Shown here one piece after another: positions 20,401-31,558 of a DNA stretch of 64,000 nucleotides. A program made the translations under genes and the position numbers. The DNA lies in contig CM020502.1 in the NCBI GenBank assembly GCA_009823395.1, positions 31,296,444 through 31,360,443 of the forward strand, written 5' to 3'. The notes below the pieces were generated by a model that was not told the DNA's origin, made no database searches, and saw nothing but the letters and a program-made list of their open reading frames with translations. The DNA is from Thamnaconus septentrionalis. Its lineage: Eukaryota; Chordata; Actinopteri; Tetraodontiformes; Monacanthidae. Each line of letters starts with the position of its first letter. Positions within the stretch are counted from its first letter, which is position 1.

Positions 20401-21741
20401 ACCCCCAGCCAGGTGTCGGCTCAGAGACCCGAGTCAACCGAGTAGTCGGGCTTTATTTTCCGAGTGTGTTTCTCGTCATCCCTGCCATCCCCCTCTACTG
20501 CTGGAAGGCAGGTGCTGATACTCACTGGAGGCGAGGTGGGCAGAGGCAGGTCAGCCACGGTGCTCAGGTCGGCAAACAGCTTGGCCAGCTGAGAGACGGC
20601 AGGAGAGGAGAGTCAGGAGGGAAAGAACACTTCTGACACACGCGCACACACACACACACACACACACACATTTGTGTATTCATTTTGTGAATGACTGCTT
20701 ACCATAGCTTTGTTTTCTTTTATGTTCTTGTCCCGTTTCTGGAGGCTCTTGGACACGACTTCCTCTTTAACCTCTTCCTCCTCCTCTTCCTCCTCCTGTT
20801 GCTTCTTCTTCCTCAAGCTCTCTTTGACTCTCTGGGACAGAGTTTCTCTGGCCGGCCGTCTGATTTGTGTCTCTTGCGGTTCCTGTTTACTTGCAGAAAG
20901 TCTTTTGACTGGAAACCTGTTGCGAGACCAGATTAAAAGTCACACTTGCTCCATCACAGGTGAGAAGCACTTCAGATACAGGTCTGCACCATGGTTACTG
21001 CTGGATGCCCACGGACCTGAGGGCCACTAGGAGGCTCCTCCTCTTCTTCTGTGGCCGTGCCGTCTCATCCTCCTCTTCCTCCTCTTCGCGGTCGGAGTAG
21101 AAGCCAGTGTCCATGTCGGCGTCCTCGTCCGACTCCACTGTCTGCAAGAGTCAGAGAGTCTCAACGTAGTCTTGTTAAATGAAACCACATGAACAAACAG
21201 TGCAGACGTCCTACCGTAGCCTTTGGCGGCCTGCTGCAGAATCCTCCTTCATCCTCCTCCTCCTCCTCCTCCTCCTCCTCGCTGAAACCCTCAAACTCCT
21301 CCTCGCTGTCCGACTGGCTGAAGAGGAGAGCCAGCTCGGCTGTGATGTAGGTGGACTTGAAGGACGGGACCTGCTGAAGGGAACACACAGCAGTATTGAA
21401 CAATGAACATCCGGAATGCTCAGGTCTCCTGTCTTGACAGACCCGGTCGGTCCGCAACCTCAGTGCGCGTCTCATTCTGATGACATCATCGCAACAAAGT
21501 CTGAAGTAAAGCCTGGTCAAACACCATGATTCCCAAATACCTTCCACTTATTTGATCAGTAGCAAATATGAGGACAGGTCACATGACCTCAGTCTGTGTG
21601 GCGTAGTTGTTTTGTTTTTTTAAAATCTTTATTTACACAAATATATTGGTGATAAAATAAACAACAATAATCCTGCAGAGAACAAAGTGAAGTGATGAAA
21701 GGGTGGGCAGTTGTTTGCACCCTGTGACGAAAGCAAAACTC

Positions 21742-21772
<31 letters not shown>

Positions 21773-22086
21773 GCAGTTAGCGCTGCTACCAAACCTTGCA
21801 ACTTTAGAAACACACCTTGGACCCAAACACTGGCTACTACGCAGCAGAAAGACACGAAAGCAAAGCCGGTTCCGTGACACTTTCGGCCCCTGAACAGATA
21901 TCATCCAACCCGAGTCGAACTTCACTGGACGCATGTTAACAATGGGAGCCAAGTCCGCACCGCACGCGACAGCTCAGCGTCTCTTGTTGTATAGGGGAGT
22001 GGGGGCATTTGTTTCGACGTCACGTGGCTTTTTGACGCATTCAAACACGTCGGCTCGACACTTACCTTCTTTGACTTAAGGGTCAT
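17339..22086 (-). CDS. cdca7l: CDCA7-family zinc-finger protein, CDCA7L-type
   Basis: Nuclear chromatin-associated protein of the MYC/E2F-responsive CDCA7 family. Ten coding exons (minus, 5' to 3'): 22086-22066, 21373-21215, 21141-21017, 20916-20703, 20588-20526, 20176-19994, 19620-19447, 19358-19209, 17590-17454, 17360-17339. All phases agree, giving 415 aa (human CDCA7L about 454). An acidic Glu-rich region lies at residues 15-85, then the family signature [15 protein letters not shown] at about 165-180 and the [12 protein letters not shown] motif at about 220. [12 protein letters not shown] leads into the C-terminal 4-CXXC zinc domain (about 317-400), with [35 protein letters not shown]. 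The donor after exon 3 is GTCCGT, a weak site. A hAT MITE sits in intron 8. cdca7l is preferred over cdca7 because of sp4 and rapgef5 nearby; a teleost-specific paralogue cannot be excluded. Confidence 0.85.
17745..18274. mobile_element. hAT-type MITE in cdca7l intron 8
   Basis: 530-bp element beginning CAGTGTTGG and ending with the inverted CAACACTG. It is flanked by a perfect 8-bp target duplication AGTAGGGG at 17737-17744 and 18275-18282. The internal sequence is rich in GTAAT/ATTAC motifs and non-coding. The perfect duplication suggests a fairly recent insertion. Confidence 0.9.
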
Positions 22087-22453
22087 TTTTTTTTTTTTCT
22101 TTAAATTCTCCGTTTAGCCGCAACTGCACCGCGACAAGTTCAACTCTCCAACCCACACACACACACCACTGTGGTGGCTTTAAAACAAATTAACCCTGTG
22201 CGCGCGTGTTGTGGGGGCGGGGTCTGGGTGTCACTGAAAGCAGCGACCTGGATTTCTGATTCCCTCTTGGTTTAATAGTTGCCCTAAATATCGATAGATA
22301 TCATTTTTTTTTAAAACGTTATATTAACTTTGACAAAAACGTTTGTTGAAGCGTCATTTCCAAGCAAATGTCAGCTCGTGCTCAGCAGGAACTTCCGTCC
22401 TCGTCGCCCCTCCGTCTAAAGAATGGTACCGCCCGTAAAACCGCGCGAAAAGG
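22021..22453 (-). promoter_or_regulatory. cdca7l promoter with E2F-like site and E-box
   Basis: On the minus strand, CCCTTTTCGCGCGG (22440-22453) matches the E2F consensus and lies about 355 bp upstream of the start codon. A canonical MYC-type E-box CACGTG lies at 22021-22026, just inside intron 1. Human CDCA7 and CDCA7L are known E2F/MYC-linked genes, so both sites are plausible. Function is inferred. Confidence 0.5.
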
Positions 22454-23560
22454 GTTTGTGGGCGTGGTCTTTGTTGGGCCCGCGGGGCGCGTGGTTTTCC
22501 TCGTCCTCCTCCTCCTCCTGCTGTGCCTCTCGCCCATTGTCTTGATCGCAATAACGGAAGTGAGCCGTGTGCAATTAGTTCTGTTTGGTTCTGTTATAAC
22601 TCACCCGTTTTTCTCCATCCAAATACACACACACACACGCACACACACGTGCGCGCGCGCGCACACACACACACAAGAAGAAGAAGAAGAAGAAGTGCCC
22701 ATGTACCAGCACATTTATACATACATACATACATACATACATACATACATGCATACACCAGTGGCAGTCACAGCCAGCAAGGCCTTCTCTGCTGGTCTAT
22801 GCTGAGAAAAGTAAATTTTTCGGTAAAAATGAGAACCTTACAGACTGAACTCAACCTGGAGATCCAGTGTGCACCACGGCGAACCCCCGACGTAAAATTA
22901 AAATGTAATAAATAACGTGGTGCATTGGTGCAGCAACTGCCCCAACATGTTCAATTGTTTGATAACTTCATTGTTCAATAGTTTGTTTCGTTACCGTCTT
23001 GTTGGTCTCTCATACGAATTGGTGACAATGTGCAGTTGATTGGACAAGTTAGGACAAGAGTTAAAGGACACAGAGTGCTGTTGGTGGGCTTACTAGAACT
23101 TTGTTGAGGAATCTCCTAAAATTGCCTCTTTTGGAATGTTAATTTTTCTTAGTGTTCATTGAGATTTAAATGCTGTGCAAACTATGTTTTGCTCAACTAG
23201 GATATGAAGGTGATGTAAAGTAGTAGCTATCTTTCCAGTGTAGTAGCAGTGTAAAGTAGTAACTGTGATTCTCCATGGATTCCCAGGCCGTAGTGTCATA
23301 TTGAGGGTAATATGAGGTGTATTCATTTAGGGTGGGCTAAATATGACGTCGCTGATAGCCGAGGCGTGAAATGCACGGCCCGCCACTGCCGCCAACATCA
23401 GCCCACGTCACATTTCCGTCAAACGAGCACAGGCAGCAGTGTGCGCACGATGCAGTTCAAGAGCTGAAATCTGTTGCCCACTGAAACACATCTTCTGCAC
23501 CCTCTTAGAATAATGTTCAATACATGGACAAAAACTCAATCATATATGCTTTAAATTCTA

Positions 23561-23769
23561 TTTATTCACCGTTTCATGCAAAGGGTTGTTACAATAAATG
23601 ACTACTTGTAACTGCTGTCTTCCCGTCCCGCCAGTGACACACTTCGAGGCACCAGGTGGATGATGTTTTCTTTTATTACTGTAAGAATAGTTATGACAAA
23701 CGATTTGTCATCAGCATCTCCGCTGCAACAAATGTCATTAGCAGACTGCTCCACAACTGCTAGTAAGGT
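23561..23769 (-). pseudogene. Spliced-form copy of an unidentified transcript 3' end
   Basis: Minus-strand open frame of 55 codons from 23769 to a TAG at 23604-23602, followed by AATAAA (23566-23561). No start codon is in frame, so this looks like the C-terminal part of a coding transcript. It matches the two segments at 24313-24280 and 24128-24072, but here they are joined exactly at the splice junction. A third segment continues after the position where the other copy has a 5' splice site. That indicates a processed retrocopy, or a recombined cDNA-derived copy. No poly(A) tail is evident. The protein was not recognised. Confidence 0.6.
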
Positions 23770-24071
23770 ACAATGTTCTTCTTTTTTTTCTTAGTTACTT
23801 TCTGGTGTGATCATATAGTGTTTTTTTCAATTAGTTTAATACAACTTCAATTTGATTTAATTTTGAAACAATATCATCCTCTTTTATGTAGGAAATTAAT
23901 CAACAATACAAAATAGAAAACGTCAAACAAATTAAATTGCATTTCAGCACCCTCTAGTGGTTTCCGAAAAGAAATACAATAGCGAAGCACGTTGCCTCAC
24001 ATGTAATGGCGGTTGATACAGCACTCGAACGTGCCTTCACACTGAGAACTTTTACAATTGAACACAATTAC

Positions 24072-24313
24072 CTGTAAGAATAGTTATGACAAACGATTTG
24101 TCATCAGCATCTCCGCTGCAACAAATGTCTAAAAGAAAAATAATAATATCGACTTCAGTATATTAAAAAAAAAAATAGCATAACCAACGTGAATCAGTAC
24201 AACTCAGAATGCACTCAATTCGGAAGCTAACTGTACAGAATTTATGTTTTGTGCAGAGAAACACCGGACCGTGGCTCACCATTAGCAGACTGCTCCAGAA
24301 CTGCTAGTAAGGT
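24072..24313 (-). pseudogene. Unspliced copy of the same transcript: two exons and an intron
   Basis: Exon segments 24313-24280 and 24128-24072 flank a 151-bp GT-AG intron (GTGAGCC...TTTTAG). The second exon ends CTTACAG followed by GTAATT, a good 5' splice site. The following exon expected from the 23.6-kb copy was not found between here and 23.77 kb. It may be the parental locus remnant. Identity unknown. Confidence 0.55.
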
Positions 24314-24865
24314 TCCGGTACCGGTTTCCGGTTATATTTACACGTTGTCAACTGCCAGTAGATGGCGCTAGCTAACTACTCATAAGAAAAAAAATAACTA
24401 AAAGAAAACTCATAGCAAAAGGACTACATATTTCAGTAGGAATTTCAACAACAGAACACAGTTCTCTTTAACCTGTTACACTGAGATAGAAACAATAACA
24501 GCATATTCACATAATTATATTTATGTCGGTCACATAGATGAGTATGGACAATTTTGGACTATATAACTTGCACAGAGTTGAGACCGGCTTTGTCCAAATT
24601 GCCTTTGGAATATTTTATATGTAATTCAGGATCAGATTCCTTTGTACCCGATAACCGCCGACATCAGATGAGATCAGACAATGCATGACACCGTTAACAT
24701 ATTCACTAGCGAAATCTGAAAATGCCAGAAATCAGAGAACAGCTTTATTTTTTCCAAACAGAAACAGAACATCAACAACTTGTTCATCATTAGTCCAGAC
24801 CTCAACTGATTTCTGCTTTGCTGAGGGCCAATCAACAGCTGTTTTCATAAAGACTGAAGCAGTCC

Positions 24866-25363
24866 TCAAGGACAACCAGAGCAAAGTTTACAGACTGAGG
24901 GGTAGGCATTGCTACATCTTTCGTCGTTCCATTTTGGAGATTTGCTGATATCGCAAAAATTTGTCTGGACACAGTCTTCGTTTTGGTGCTGGTCGTTGGG
25001 CTCTGTAGGACACCAGTGGTGAAATTTGACTGCGGAACCATCAGACCACATCCACGCTCCCTCCTTGTGGCCGTCCGAGAGTCCAATCCAGGTTAATCCC
25101 TGGTGCGGATCAAAGTTCTTGATCAGGGTCGAGACAAAAGTGTTCTCCTGCAGACTGTGGATGGACACCAGGTTGGCTCCCTGTGACACACAGTTGATCT
25201 CGGCGTCGGCCCAGGTCAGGTGTGTCGCTACGTACTTGTAGCAGCAGTTGTTGAAGCCAACCCAGAAAAGTGGACACCTGCCACGTGTCAACTTCACGTC
25301 CTGATCATCTGGAGGAAGCTCGGCGGCCAGAGTCAGACCCAGCAGGCAGAGGAGGAGCAGCAT
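24866..25363 (-). CDS. Secreted C-type lectin 1 (EPN type)
   Basis: 165-aa intronless secreted C-type lectin. Signal peptide MLLLLCLLGLTLAA, then ELPPDDQDVKLT and a single CTLD starting CPLFW. Landmarks are W-ADAEINC, WIGL, the sugar-site motif EPN (about residue 120), EDC, WND and the final SVCK. EPN plus WND is the mannose-type calcium/sugar site by family knowledge. It belongs to the fish family that includes type II antifreeze-like, ladderlectin and nattectin-like lectins; which one cannot be told. A minus-strand TATA box is 76 bp upstream. The 5' half is almost identical to lectins 2 and 3, whereas the 3' half and 3' flank resemble lectin 5 (42.4 kb), so it is mosaic. Extra Cys residues occur at WCP, NFC and CSGC. 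Confidence 0.85.
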   Translation of the reverse strand: MLLLLCLLGLTLAAELPPDDQDVKLTRGRCPLFWVGFNNCCYKYVATHLTWADAEINCVSQGANLVSIHSLQENTFVSTLIKNFDPHQGLTWIGLSDGHKEGAWMWSDGSAVKFHHWCPTEPNDQHQNEDCVQTNFCDISKSPKWNDERCSNAYPSVCKLCSGCP

Positions 25364-25438
25364 GGTGGAGTCAGGAGTCTGCTGAGTGGGAGTCAGATTC
25401 AGAGTCTGTCAGATTCTGCAGGAGGCAAACTCCTCTGT

Positions 25439-25446
25439 CTTTTATA
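25439..25446 (-). promoter_or_regulatory. TATA box of lectin 1
   Basis: Minus strand TATAAAAG, 76 bp before the start codon. The equivalent box is intact for lectin 3 (32123-32130) and lectin 4 (35813-35820). It is TATCAAAG for lectin 2 (28769-28776) and altered to a TAATAAAAG context for lectin 6. Confidence 0.75.
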
Positions 25447-25461
25447 AGCAGTGAAGAGGGC

Positions 25462-26232
25462 TGTTACGGCCAAGATGGTTTCGCCCTTTTGTGTGTGTGT
25501 GCTGTGCTTTTGCCTTGATTTTTAGAGTACCCACACCTGGGCCTACTGGCTTTGACCCGCTTTTCCTCCCCTGTGATTGGTGCGGCGTCGGTGGAGGTTC
25601 AGCTCTCCAATCGGGAACAGCCTTCCTGCACCTGGTACCTGACTGCTGCTCCACTCCTCCGGTTCTTCAAATTGACAAGACTACAAAAGCCGTGCCATCG
25701 CATTCGCCGGGAGGTCTTCTGATTATGGCTGCCTCCTCCCTCTTGTAGCACCAGGTTTTCTGAGACAATAGTGCTGTTTCTCAGTCGCTTCCGGTACCTG
25801 GCCCTTTGTTTGATAGCCGTTTTGCTTTGATTTTTGTTTCAACACAACTGTGGAGCGGGGTCAGGGATTTTGAGATTTAAATACAGATTGGTTTATTTTT
25901 GTAGGGGTTTTATTCTATGTTTAGATACACTAGGTGCAGGGGTGCTGGTTACTGTATTTTGGTTTATATATATTACAGGGATAGAAAAGTCTTTGGTTTC
26001 CTCGTTCCGTTCTTTGCCATTTTATTTCGTGGAATTGTAGCTTATTGAGTCCTTTATGTTATATTCTGTTTTTGCTTTAACCAGCATCCATCGCCCCTCC
26101 TTCAGTTCCGTTATTTTTTTTTGGTTTGTTGCCCTTTACCACCTTCCAAACAGGGCGCAATAAATTTACTCCACCTTTAACACCGTGGCCTTGTGTTACT
26201 TTCCTTCCTCTCTAGCGAGCCGGGTTGTAACA
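25462..26232 (+). mobile_element. Solo LTR upstream of lectin 1
   Basis: 771-bp element starting TGTTACGGCC and ending GGTTGTAACA (TG...CA with TGTTAC/GTAACA ends), flanked by the 5-bp target duplication AGGGC at 25457-25461 and 26233-26237. An AATAAA near 26158 suggests plus orientation, opposite to the lectin. The related lectin 4 and 6 promoters read GAAGAGGGC followed directly by the downstream sequence, the empty site. No internal retroviral region is present. Confidence 0.85.
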
Positions 26233-26782
26233 AGGGCGTTCAGGGCGTCTAGGGAGGTGATGAGTCAGTTGGCATTACAACGCTGGACTGATTTTACTGC
26301 ACACGTGAGTCTTTCCCGAGTTCTTGACAACAATATCAGATCTGGCAGATATCAGAAAGAGAGTTAATCATTCTAATAAATGAATGTGCAACAGTGTTAT
26401 CTGTCAACAGTCACCAATACATATTTTATTGTTTGTCTGGCCAGGTGCCTAGGTGTGACTGTAAAATACAAAACAAGCAGTTTTGTGGTTATGGTCAACC
26501 ATCAGCTTCAGACTGATCACATACTGGTTTCTTTCTCTTGGATTAGAGGAAAACACAGGACACGTGACCTGTCACATAAAACCTATAATTTATTCATTTC
26601 AGTCATATTTCGATGTAGTAAAACGCATTTTAGAAAAGACATGTGGCTTCATTTGGACACCAGGGGGAGACATATTGCTTTTTAGTCCACTATGTTTTCA
26701 TTTACAGCTATTAAATAACCAACCACACAAAGGGCCTTTATTTACACTGACGTGTTACAATAATACAAAACAAATCCTGATC

Positions 26783-26842
26783 ATCTGGAGGAAGCTCGGT
26801 GGCCAGAGTCAGACCCAGCAGGCAGAGAAGGAGCAGCAGCAT
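26783..26842 (-). pseudogene. Lectin signal-peptide relic in unit 1
   Basis: Start codon at 26842 followed by about 22 codons almost identical to the lectin signal peptide and propeptide (ends DDQD), after which lectin similarity stops abruptly. No CTLD follows. Confidence 0.7.
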
Positions 26843-27369
26843 GGTGGAGTCTGGTTTCACTGCTTTCCTAAAGTTCTTGACAACAGTATTAGCCATGAAC
26901 TGGCAAAGATATCAGAAAGTGAGTTAATAATTCCAATAAAATCACGTGCAACAGTCACGCCAATACATTTTTCATTGTTTGTTTGTTTGCCAAGGTGGTC
27001 AAGTGTGTTTTGTCAATTAAATAAGATTGTGAAGCACCTCTGGAGTTGTTTTCAACCACCAGCTGTGTCATTTAAAACAGATTTCATTGTGCAGACTTTG
27101 CATGAGATAATGTTTTTTGCTCCACTGGGGAGAAAAGTTCAGCTGGGATTGGAGGAAAACCATCCTGCCTGAGCCCAGAAAATAAAAGACATGCAACCTG
27201 TCACATACAACTTATAATTGAATCATTTCAGTACGCAACACCTCTCCAACTGCGTCTACACAAAAAGCAAGAACAAACCTACACAAATAATGCACAAGGA
27301 AGTGACAATCTGTATTTTTAATTGTTTGTTAGTGTTTCAGTGTTTTGAAGTGGCGTCAACAGTACCGGG

Positions 27370-27620
27370 TCAGTTGCTGAGGGAACCCCGGCCAGTGGCA
27401 CACACTGAAGGGATTCCCAACCCACAGAACCAGTCGCTCCATTTGGACGGGCCGGAGCCACTCGTCACACAGGCGTCCATGACTCTGGAGTTGTCTGGCT
27501 CGTGGTCTCCGGCGTCCCAGGTCTCAAAGTTGACGGCGGAACCGTCAGACCACGTCCACCTCCCGGCCGCCCGCGTGCGACTGAGTCCGACCCAGGCGCT
27601 GCGCTTCAAAACTTCACGAC
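27370..27620 (-). pseudogene. Orphan CTLD C-terminal exon in unit 1
   Basis: Open frame with C-type lectin features: AWVGLSRT, WTWSDGSAVNFETW, HEPDNS at the sugar site, DAC, FCGLGIPSVC, stop at 27370. No signal peptide or N-terminal CTLD half is linked to it, although an acceptor-like AG lies just upstream. It belongs to a different lectin subtype from the neighbours and is probably the last exon of a broken gene. Confidence 0.65.
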
Positions 27621-28225
27621 CATGAACAAGAGCACATGCATACTGCATGCATTCATGCATGCATACATGCAGTAAGCACCTGCCCCCACGTCACATATGG
27701 GTCGAAAGTCCACAGGCAGCAGTGTTGGTGTGAATGTGTGCACGTGGCAGTTAAGAGATCATTTGGACCCCATTCAAGATTGACTGACTCACAGATTCAC
27801 TCTGAACCTCAGGTGTATTTGGAATCTGTATAATAATACATTAATAACAATAAAAAGACTGCAAAATTGAAAAAAAGAAAGATAGTCTTTTGTTTGCAAA
27901 ATTTAGTTATTTACAAATGATTTTATCTTTTCATTTTTTTTACTTTATTACTTTCTTTGTGTGTGGTCTTTCTCTTGCAAATAAAAAACAAAATGCCAAG
28001 TCATCCTTAGTTCGTTTCTGTCAATTTTTGCAGTAGTAAAATATTGTTATTAATTAAATGTATAATAACTGTATTTGTTTTCTTGCAATGCAATGCCCTC
28101 AGATGGATCTTGTCTAGGCTTCCCAATGGCACAATAACAGGCAAGGTGGTGATGCTCATTCTTTATTTATTTTGTTCTGATTTGAACCAAACCAGAAGAG
28201 ATTCTAAAGACAATTCAGTCTAGCT

Positions 28226-28693
28226 TTACAGACTGAAGGGCTTGGTATTCACGGACGGACCGTCGTTCCATTTTGATTTGATGCTATAGTTGATCATTGT
28301 GCAGTCTTCAATATTTTTGGCGTTGTCTGGCTGGTGGGATGCCCAGCTTTTAAAGTTGACAGCAGATCCATCAGTCCACATCCACGCTCCCTCCTTGTGG
28401 CCGTCCGAAAGTCCAATCCAGGTTAATCCCTGGTGCGGATCAAAGTTCTTGATCAGGGTCGAGACAAAAGTGTTCTCCTGCAGACTGTGGATGGACACCA
28501 GGTTGGCTCCCTGTGACACACAGTTGATCTCGGCGTCGGCCCAGGTCAGGTGTGTCGCCTCGTACTTGTAGAAGCAGTTTTTGAAGCGTTGCCAGGAAGG
28601 TTGACAGTCACAACCGGTCAACTTCACGTCCTGATCATCTGGAGGAAGCTCGGCGGCCAGAGTCAGACCCAGCAGGCAGAGGAGGAGCAGCAT
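28226..28693 (-). CDS. Secreted C-type lectin 2 (QPD type), C-terminus frameshifted
   Basis: 155-aa frame, intronless. The signal peptide is identical to lectin 1 and the CTLD has WIGL, WMWTDGSAVNF and the galactose-type motif QPD (about residue 122). Compared with lectin 3 there are small indels around 28240-28256. They shift the frame after WNDGP and replace the CEYQAPSVC end with a short unrelated tail. Both C-terminal cysteines, each normally in a CTLD disulfide, are lost. The TATA box is also mutated (TATCAAAG). Probably a recently disabled gene. Confidence 0.75.
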   Translation of the reverse strand: MLLLLCLLGLTLAAELPPDDQDVKLTGCDCQPSWQRFKNCFYKYEATHLTWADAEINCVSQGANLVSIHSLQENTFVSTLIKNFDPHQGLTWIGLSDGHKEGAWMWTDGSAVNFKSWASHQPDNAKNIEDCTMINYSIKSKWNDGPSVNTKPFSL

Positions 28694-28791
28694 GGTGGAG
28701 TCAGGAGTCTGCTGAGTGGGAGTCAGATTCAGAGTCTGTCAGATTCTGCAGGAGGCAAACTCCTCTGTCTTTGATAAGCAGTGAAGAGGGC

Positions 28792-29570
28792 TGTTACGGC
28801 CAAGATGGTTTCGCCCTTTTGTGTGTGTGTGCTGTGCTTTTGCCTTGATTTTTAGAGTACCCACACCTGGGCCTACTGGCTTTGACCCGCTTTTCCTCCC
28901 CTGTGATTGGTGCGGCGTCGGTGGAGGTTCAGCTCTCCAATCGGGAACAGCCTTCCTGCACCTGGTACCTGACTGCTGCTCCACTCCTCCGGTTCTTCAA
29001 ATTGACAAGACTACAAAAGCCGTGCCATCGCATTCGCCGGGAGGTCTTCTGATTACGGCTGCCTCCTCCCTCTTGTAGCACCAGGTTTCCTGAGACAATA
29101 GTGCTGTTTCTCAGTCGCTTCCGGTACCTGGCCCTTTGTTTGATAGCCGTTTTGCTTTGATTTTTGTTTCAACACAACTGTGGAGCGGGGTCAGGGATTT
29201 TGAGATTTAAATACAGATTGGTTTATTTTTGTAGGGGTTTTATTCTATGTTTAGATACACTAGGTGCAGGGGTGCTGGTTACTGTATTTTGGTTTATATA
29301 TATTACAGGGATAGAAAAGTCTTTGGTTTCCTCGTTCCGTTCTTTGCCATTTTATTTCGTGGAATTGTAGATTGTAGCTTATTGAGTCCTTTATGTTATA
29401 TTCTGTTTTTGCTTTAGCCAGCATCCATCGGCCCCCTCCTTCAGTTCCGTTATTTTTTTTGGTTTGTTGCCCCTTTTACCACCTTCCAAACAGGGCGCAA
29501 TAAATTTACTCCACCTTTAACACCGTGGCCTTGTGTTACTTTCCTTCCTCTAGCGAGCCGGGTTGTAACA
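28792..29570 (+). mobile_element. Solo LTR upstream of lectin 2
   Basis: 779-bp copy of the same LTR at the same position, flanked by AGGGC on both sides. The shared insertion site shows the LTR was present before the units multiplied. It differs from the unit 1 copy by an 8-bp duplication (GATTGTA region, about 29370) and point changes. Confidence 0.85.
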
Positions 29571-30121
29571 AGGGCGTTCAGGGCGTCTAGGGGAGGTGAT
29601 GAGTCAGTTGGCATTACAACGCTGGACTGATTTTACTGCACACGTGAGTCTTTCCCAAAGTTCTTGACAACAATATCAGATCTGGCAGATATCAGAAAGA
29701 GAGTTAATCATTCTAATAAATGAATGTGCAACAGTGTTATCTGTCAACAGTCACCAATACATATTTTATTGTTTGTCTGGCCAGGTGCCTAGGTGTGACT
29801 GTAAAATACAAAACAAGCAGTTTTGTGGTTATGGTCAACCATCAGCTTCAGACTGATCACATACTGGTTTCTTTCTCTTGGATTAGAGGAAAACACAGGA
29901 CACGTGACCTGTCACATAAAACCTATAATTTATTCATTTCAGTCATATTTCGATGTCGTAAAACGCATTTTAGAAAAGACATGTGGCTTCATTTGGACAC
30001 CAGGGGGAGACATATTGCTTTTTAGTCCACTATGTTTTCATTTACAGCTATTAAATAACCAACCACACAAAGGGCCTTTATTTACACTGACATGTTACAA
30101 TAATACAAAACAAATCCTGAT

Positions 30122-30182
30122 CATCTGGAGGAAGCTCGGTGGCCAGAGTCAGACCCAGCAGGCAGAGAAGGAGCAGCAGCAT
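30122..30182 (-). pseudogene. Lectin signal-peptide relic in unit 2
   Basis: Same truncated signal-peptide fragment as in unit 1, with the start codon at 30182 and lectin similarity ending at DDQD. Confidence 0.7.
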
Positions 30183-30711
30183 GGTGGAGTCTGGTTTCAC
30201 TGCTTTCCTAAAGTTCTTGACAACAGTATTAGCCATGAACTGGCAAAGATATCAGAAAGTGAGTTAATAATTCCAATAAAATCACGTGCAACAGTCACGC
30301 CAATACATTTTCATTGTTTGTTTGTTTGCCAAGGTGGTCAAGTGTGTTTTGTCAATTAAATAAGATTGTGAAGCACCTCTGGAGTTGTTTTCAACCACCA
30401 GCTGTGTCATTTAAAACAGATTTCATTGTGCAGACTTTGCATGAGATAATGTTTTTTGCTCCACTGGGGAGAAAAGTTCAGCTGGGATTGGAGGAAAACC
30501 ATCCTGCCTGAGCCCAGAAAATAAAAGACATGCAACCTGTCACATACAACTTATAATTGAATCATTTCAGTACGCAACACCTCTCCAACTGCGTCTACAC
30601 AAAAAGCAAGAACAAACCTACACAAATAATGCAAAAGGAAGTGACAATCTGTATTTTTAATTGTTTGTCGTTAGTGTTTCAGTGTTTTGAAGTGGCGTCA
30701 ACAGTACCGGG

Positions 30712-30970
30712 TCAGTTGCTGAGGGAACCCCGGCCAGTGGCACACACTGAAGGGATTCCCAACCCACAGAACCAGTCGTTCCATTTGGACGGGCCGGAGC
30801 CACTCGTCACACAGGCGTCCATGACTCTGGAGTCTTCTGGCTCGTGGTCTCCGGCGTCCCAGGTCTCAAAGTTGACGGCGGAACCGTCAGACCACGTCCA
30901 CCTCCCGGCCGCCCGCGTGCAACTGAGTCCGACCCAGGCGCTGCGCTTCAAAACTTCACGACCATGAACA
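30712..30970 (-). pseudogene. Orphan CTLD C-terminal exon in unit 2
   Basis: Intact-frame copy of the orphan exon (AWVGL, HEPEDS, DACVTS, FCGLGIPSVC). No partner exons are recognised. Confidence 0.65.
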
Positions 30971-31558
30971 AGAGCACATGCACCTGCATACTTGCATGCA
31001 TTCATACATGCATTCATACATGCAGTAAGCACCTGCCCCCACGTCACATATGGGTCAAAAGTCCACAGGCAGCAGTGTTGGTGTGAATGTGTGCACGTGG
31101 CAGTTAAGAGATCATTTGGACCCCATTCAAGATTGACTGACTCACAGATTCACTCTGAACCTCAGGTGTATTTGGAATCTGTATAATAATACATTAATAA
31201 CAATAAAAAGACTGCAAAATTGCAAAAAGGAAAGATAGTCTTTTGTTTGCAAAATTTAGTTATTTACAAATGATTTTATCCTTTCATTTTTTTTACTTCA
31301 TTACTTTCTTTGTGTGTGTGGTCTTTCTCTTGCAAATAAAAAACAAAATGCCAAGTCATCCTTAGTTCGTTTCTGTCAATTTTTGCAGTAGTAAAATATT
31401 GTTATTAATTAAATGTATAATAACTGTATTTGTTTTCTTGCAATGCAATGCCCTCAGATGGATCTTGTCTAGGCTTCCCAATGGCACAATAACAGGCAAG
31501 GTGGTGATGCTCATTCTTTATTTATTTTGTTCTGATTTGAACCAAACCAGAAGAGATT

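Larger units (their letters stand above)
22456..24780. other. Intergenic region between cdca7l and lectin cluster
   Basis: Contains (AC)n/(CGCG), (AAG)n and (ATAC)n microsatellites at 22.62-22.76 kb and otherwise AT-rich sequence. The only structured content is the pair of related fragments at 23.56-23.77 and 24.07-24.31 kb. Confidence 0.6.
25051..28380. repeat. Tandem lectin unit 1 (~3.33 kb)
   Basis: Unit running from mid-lectin 1 to mid-lectin 2. In plus order it holds the lectin 5' half, TATA box, solo LTR, an AT-rich spacer, a truncated lectin signal-peptide relic, a CTLD C-terminal exon, then the 3' half of the next lectin. It is nearly identical to the units at 28381-31734 and 31735 to about 34500. 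Confidence 0.85.

Noticed and set aside
25491..26040. Conserved plus-strand ORFs repeated in the three units
   Set aside because: They lie in the solo LTR and are conserved only because the units were duplicated; no recognisable retroviral protein.
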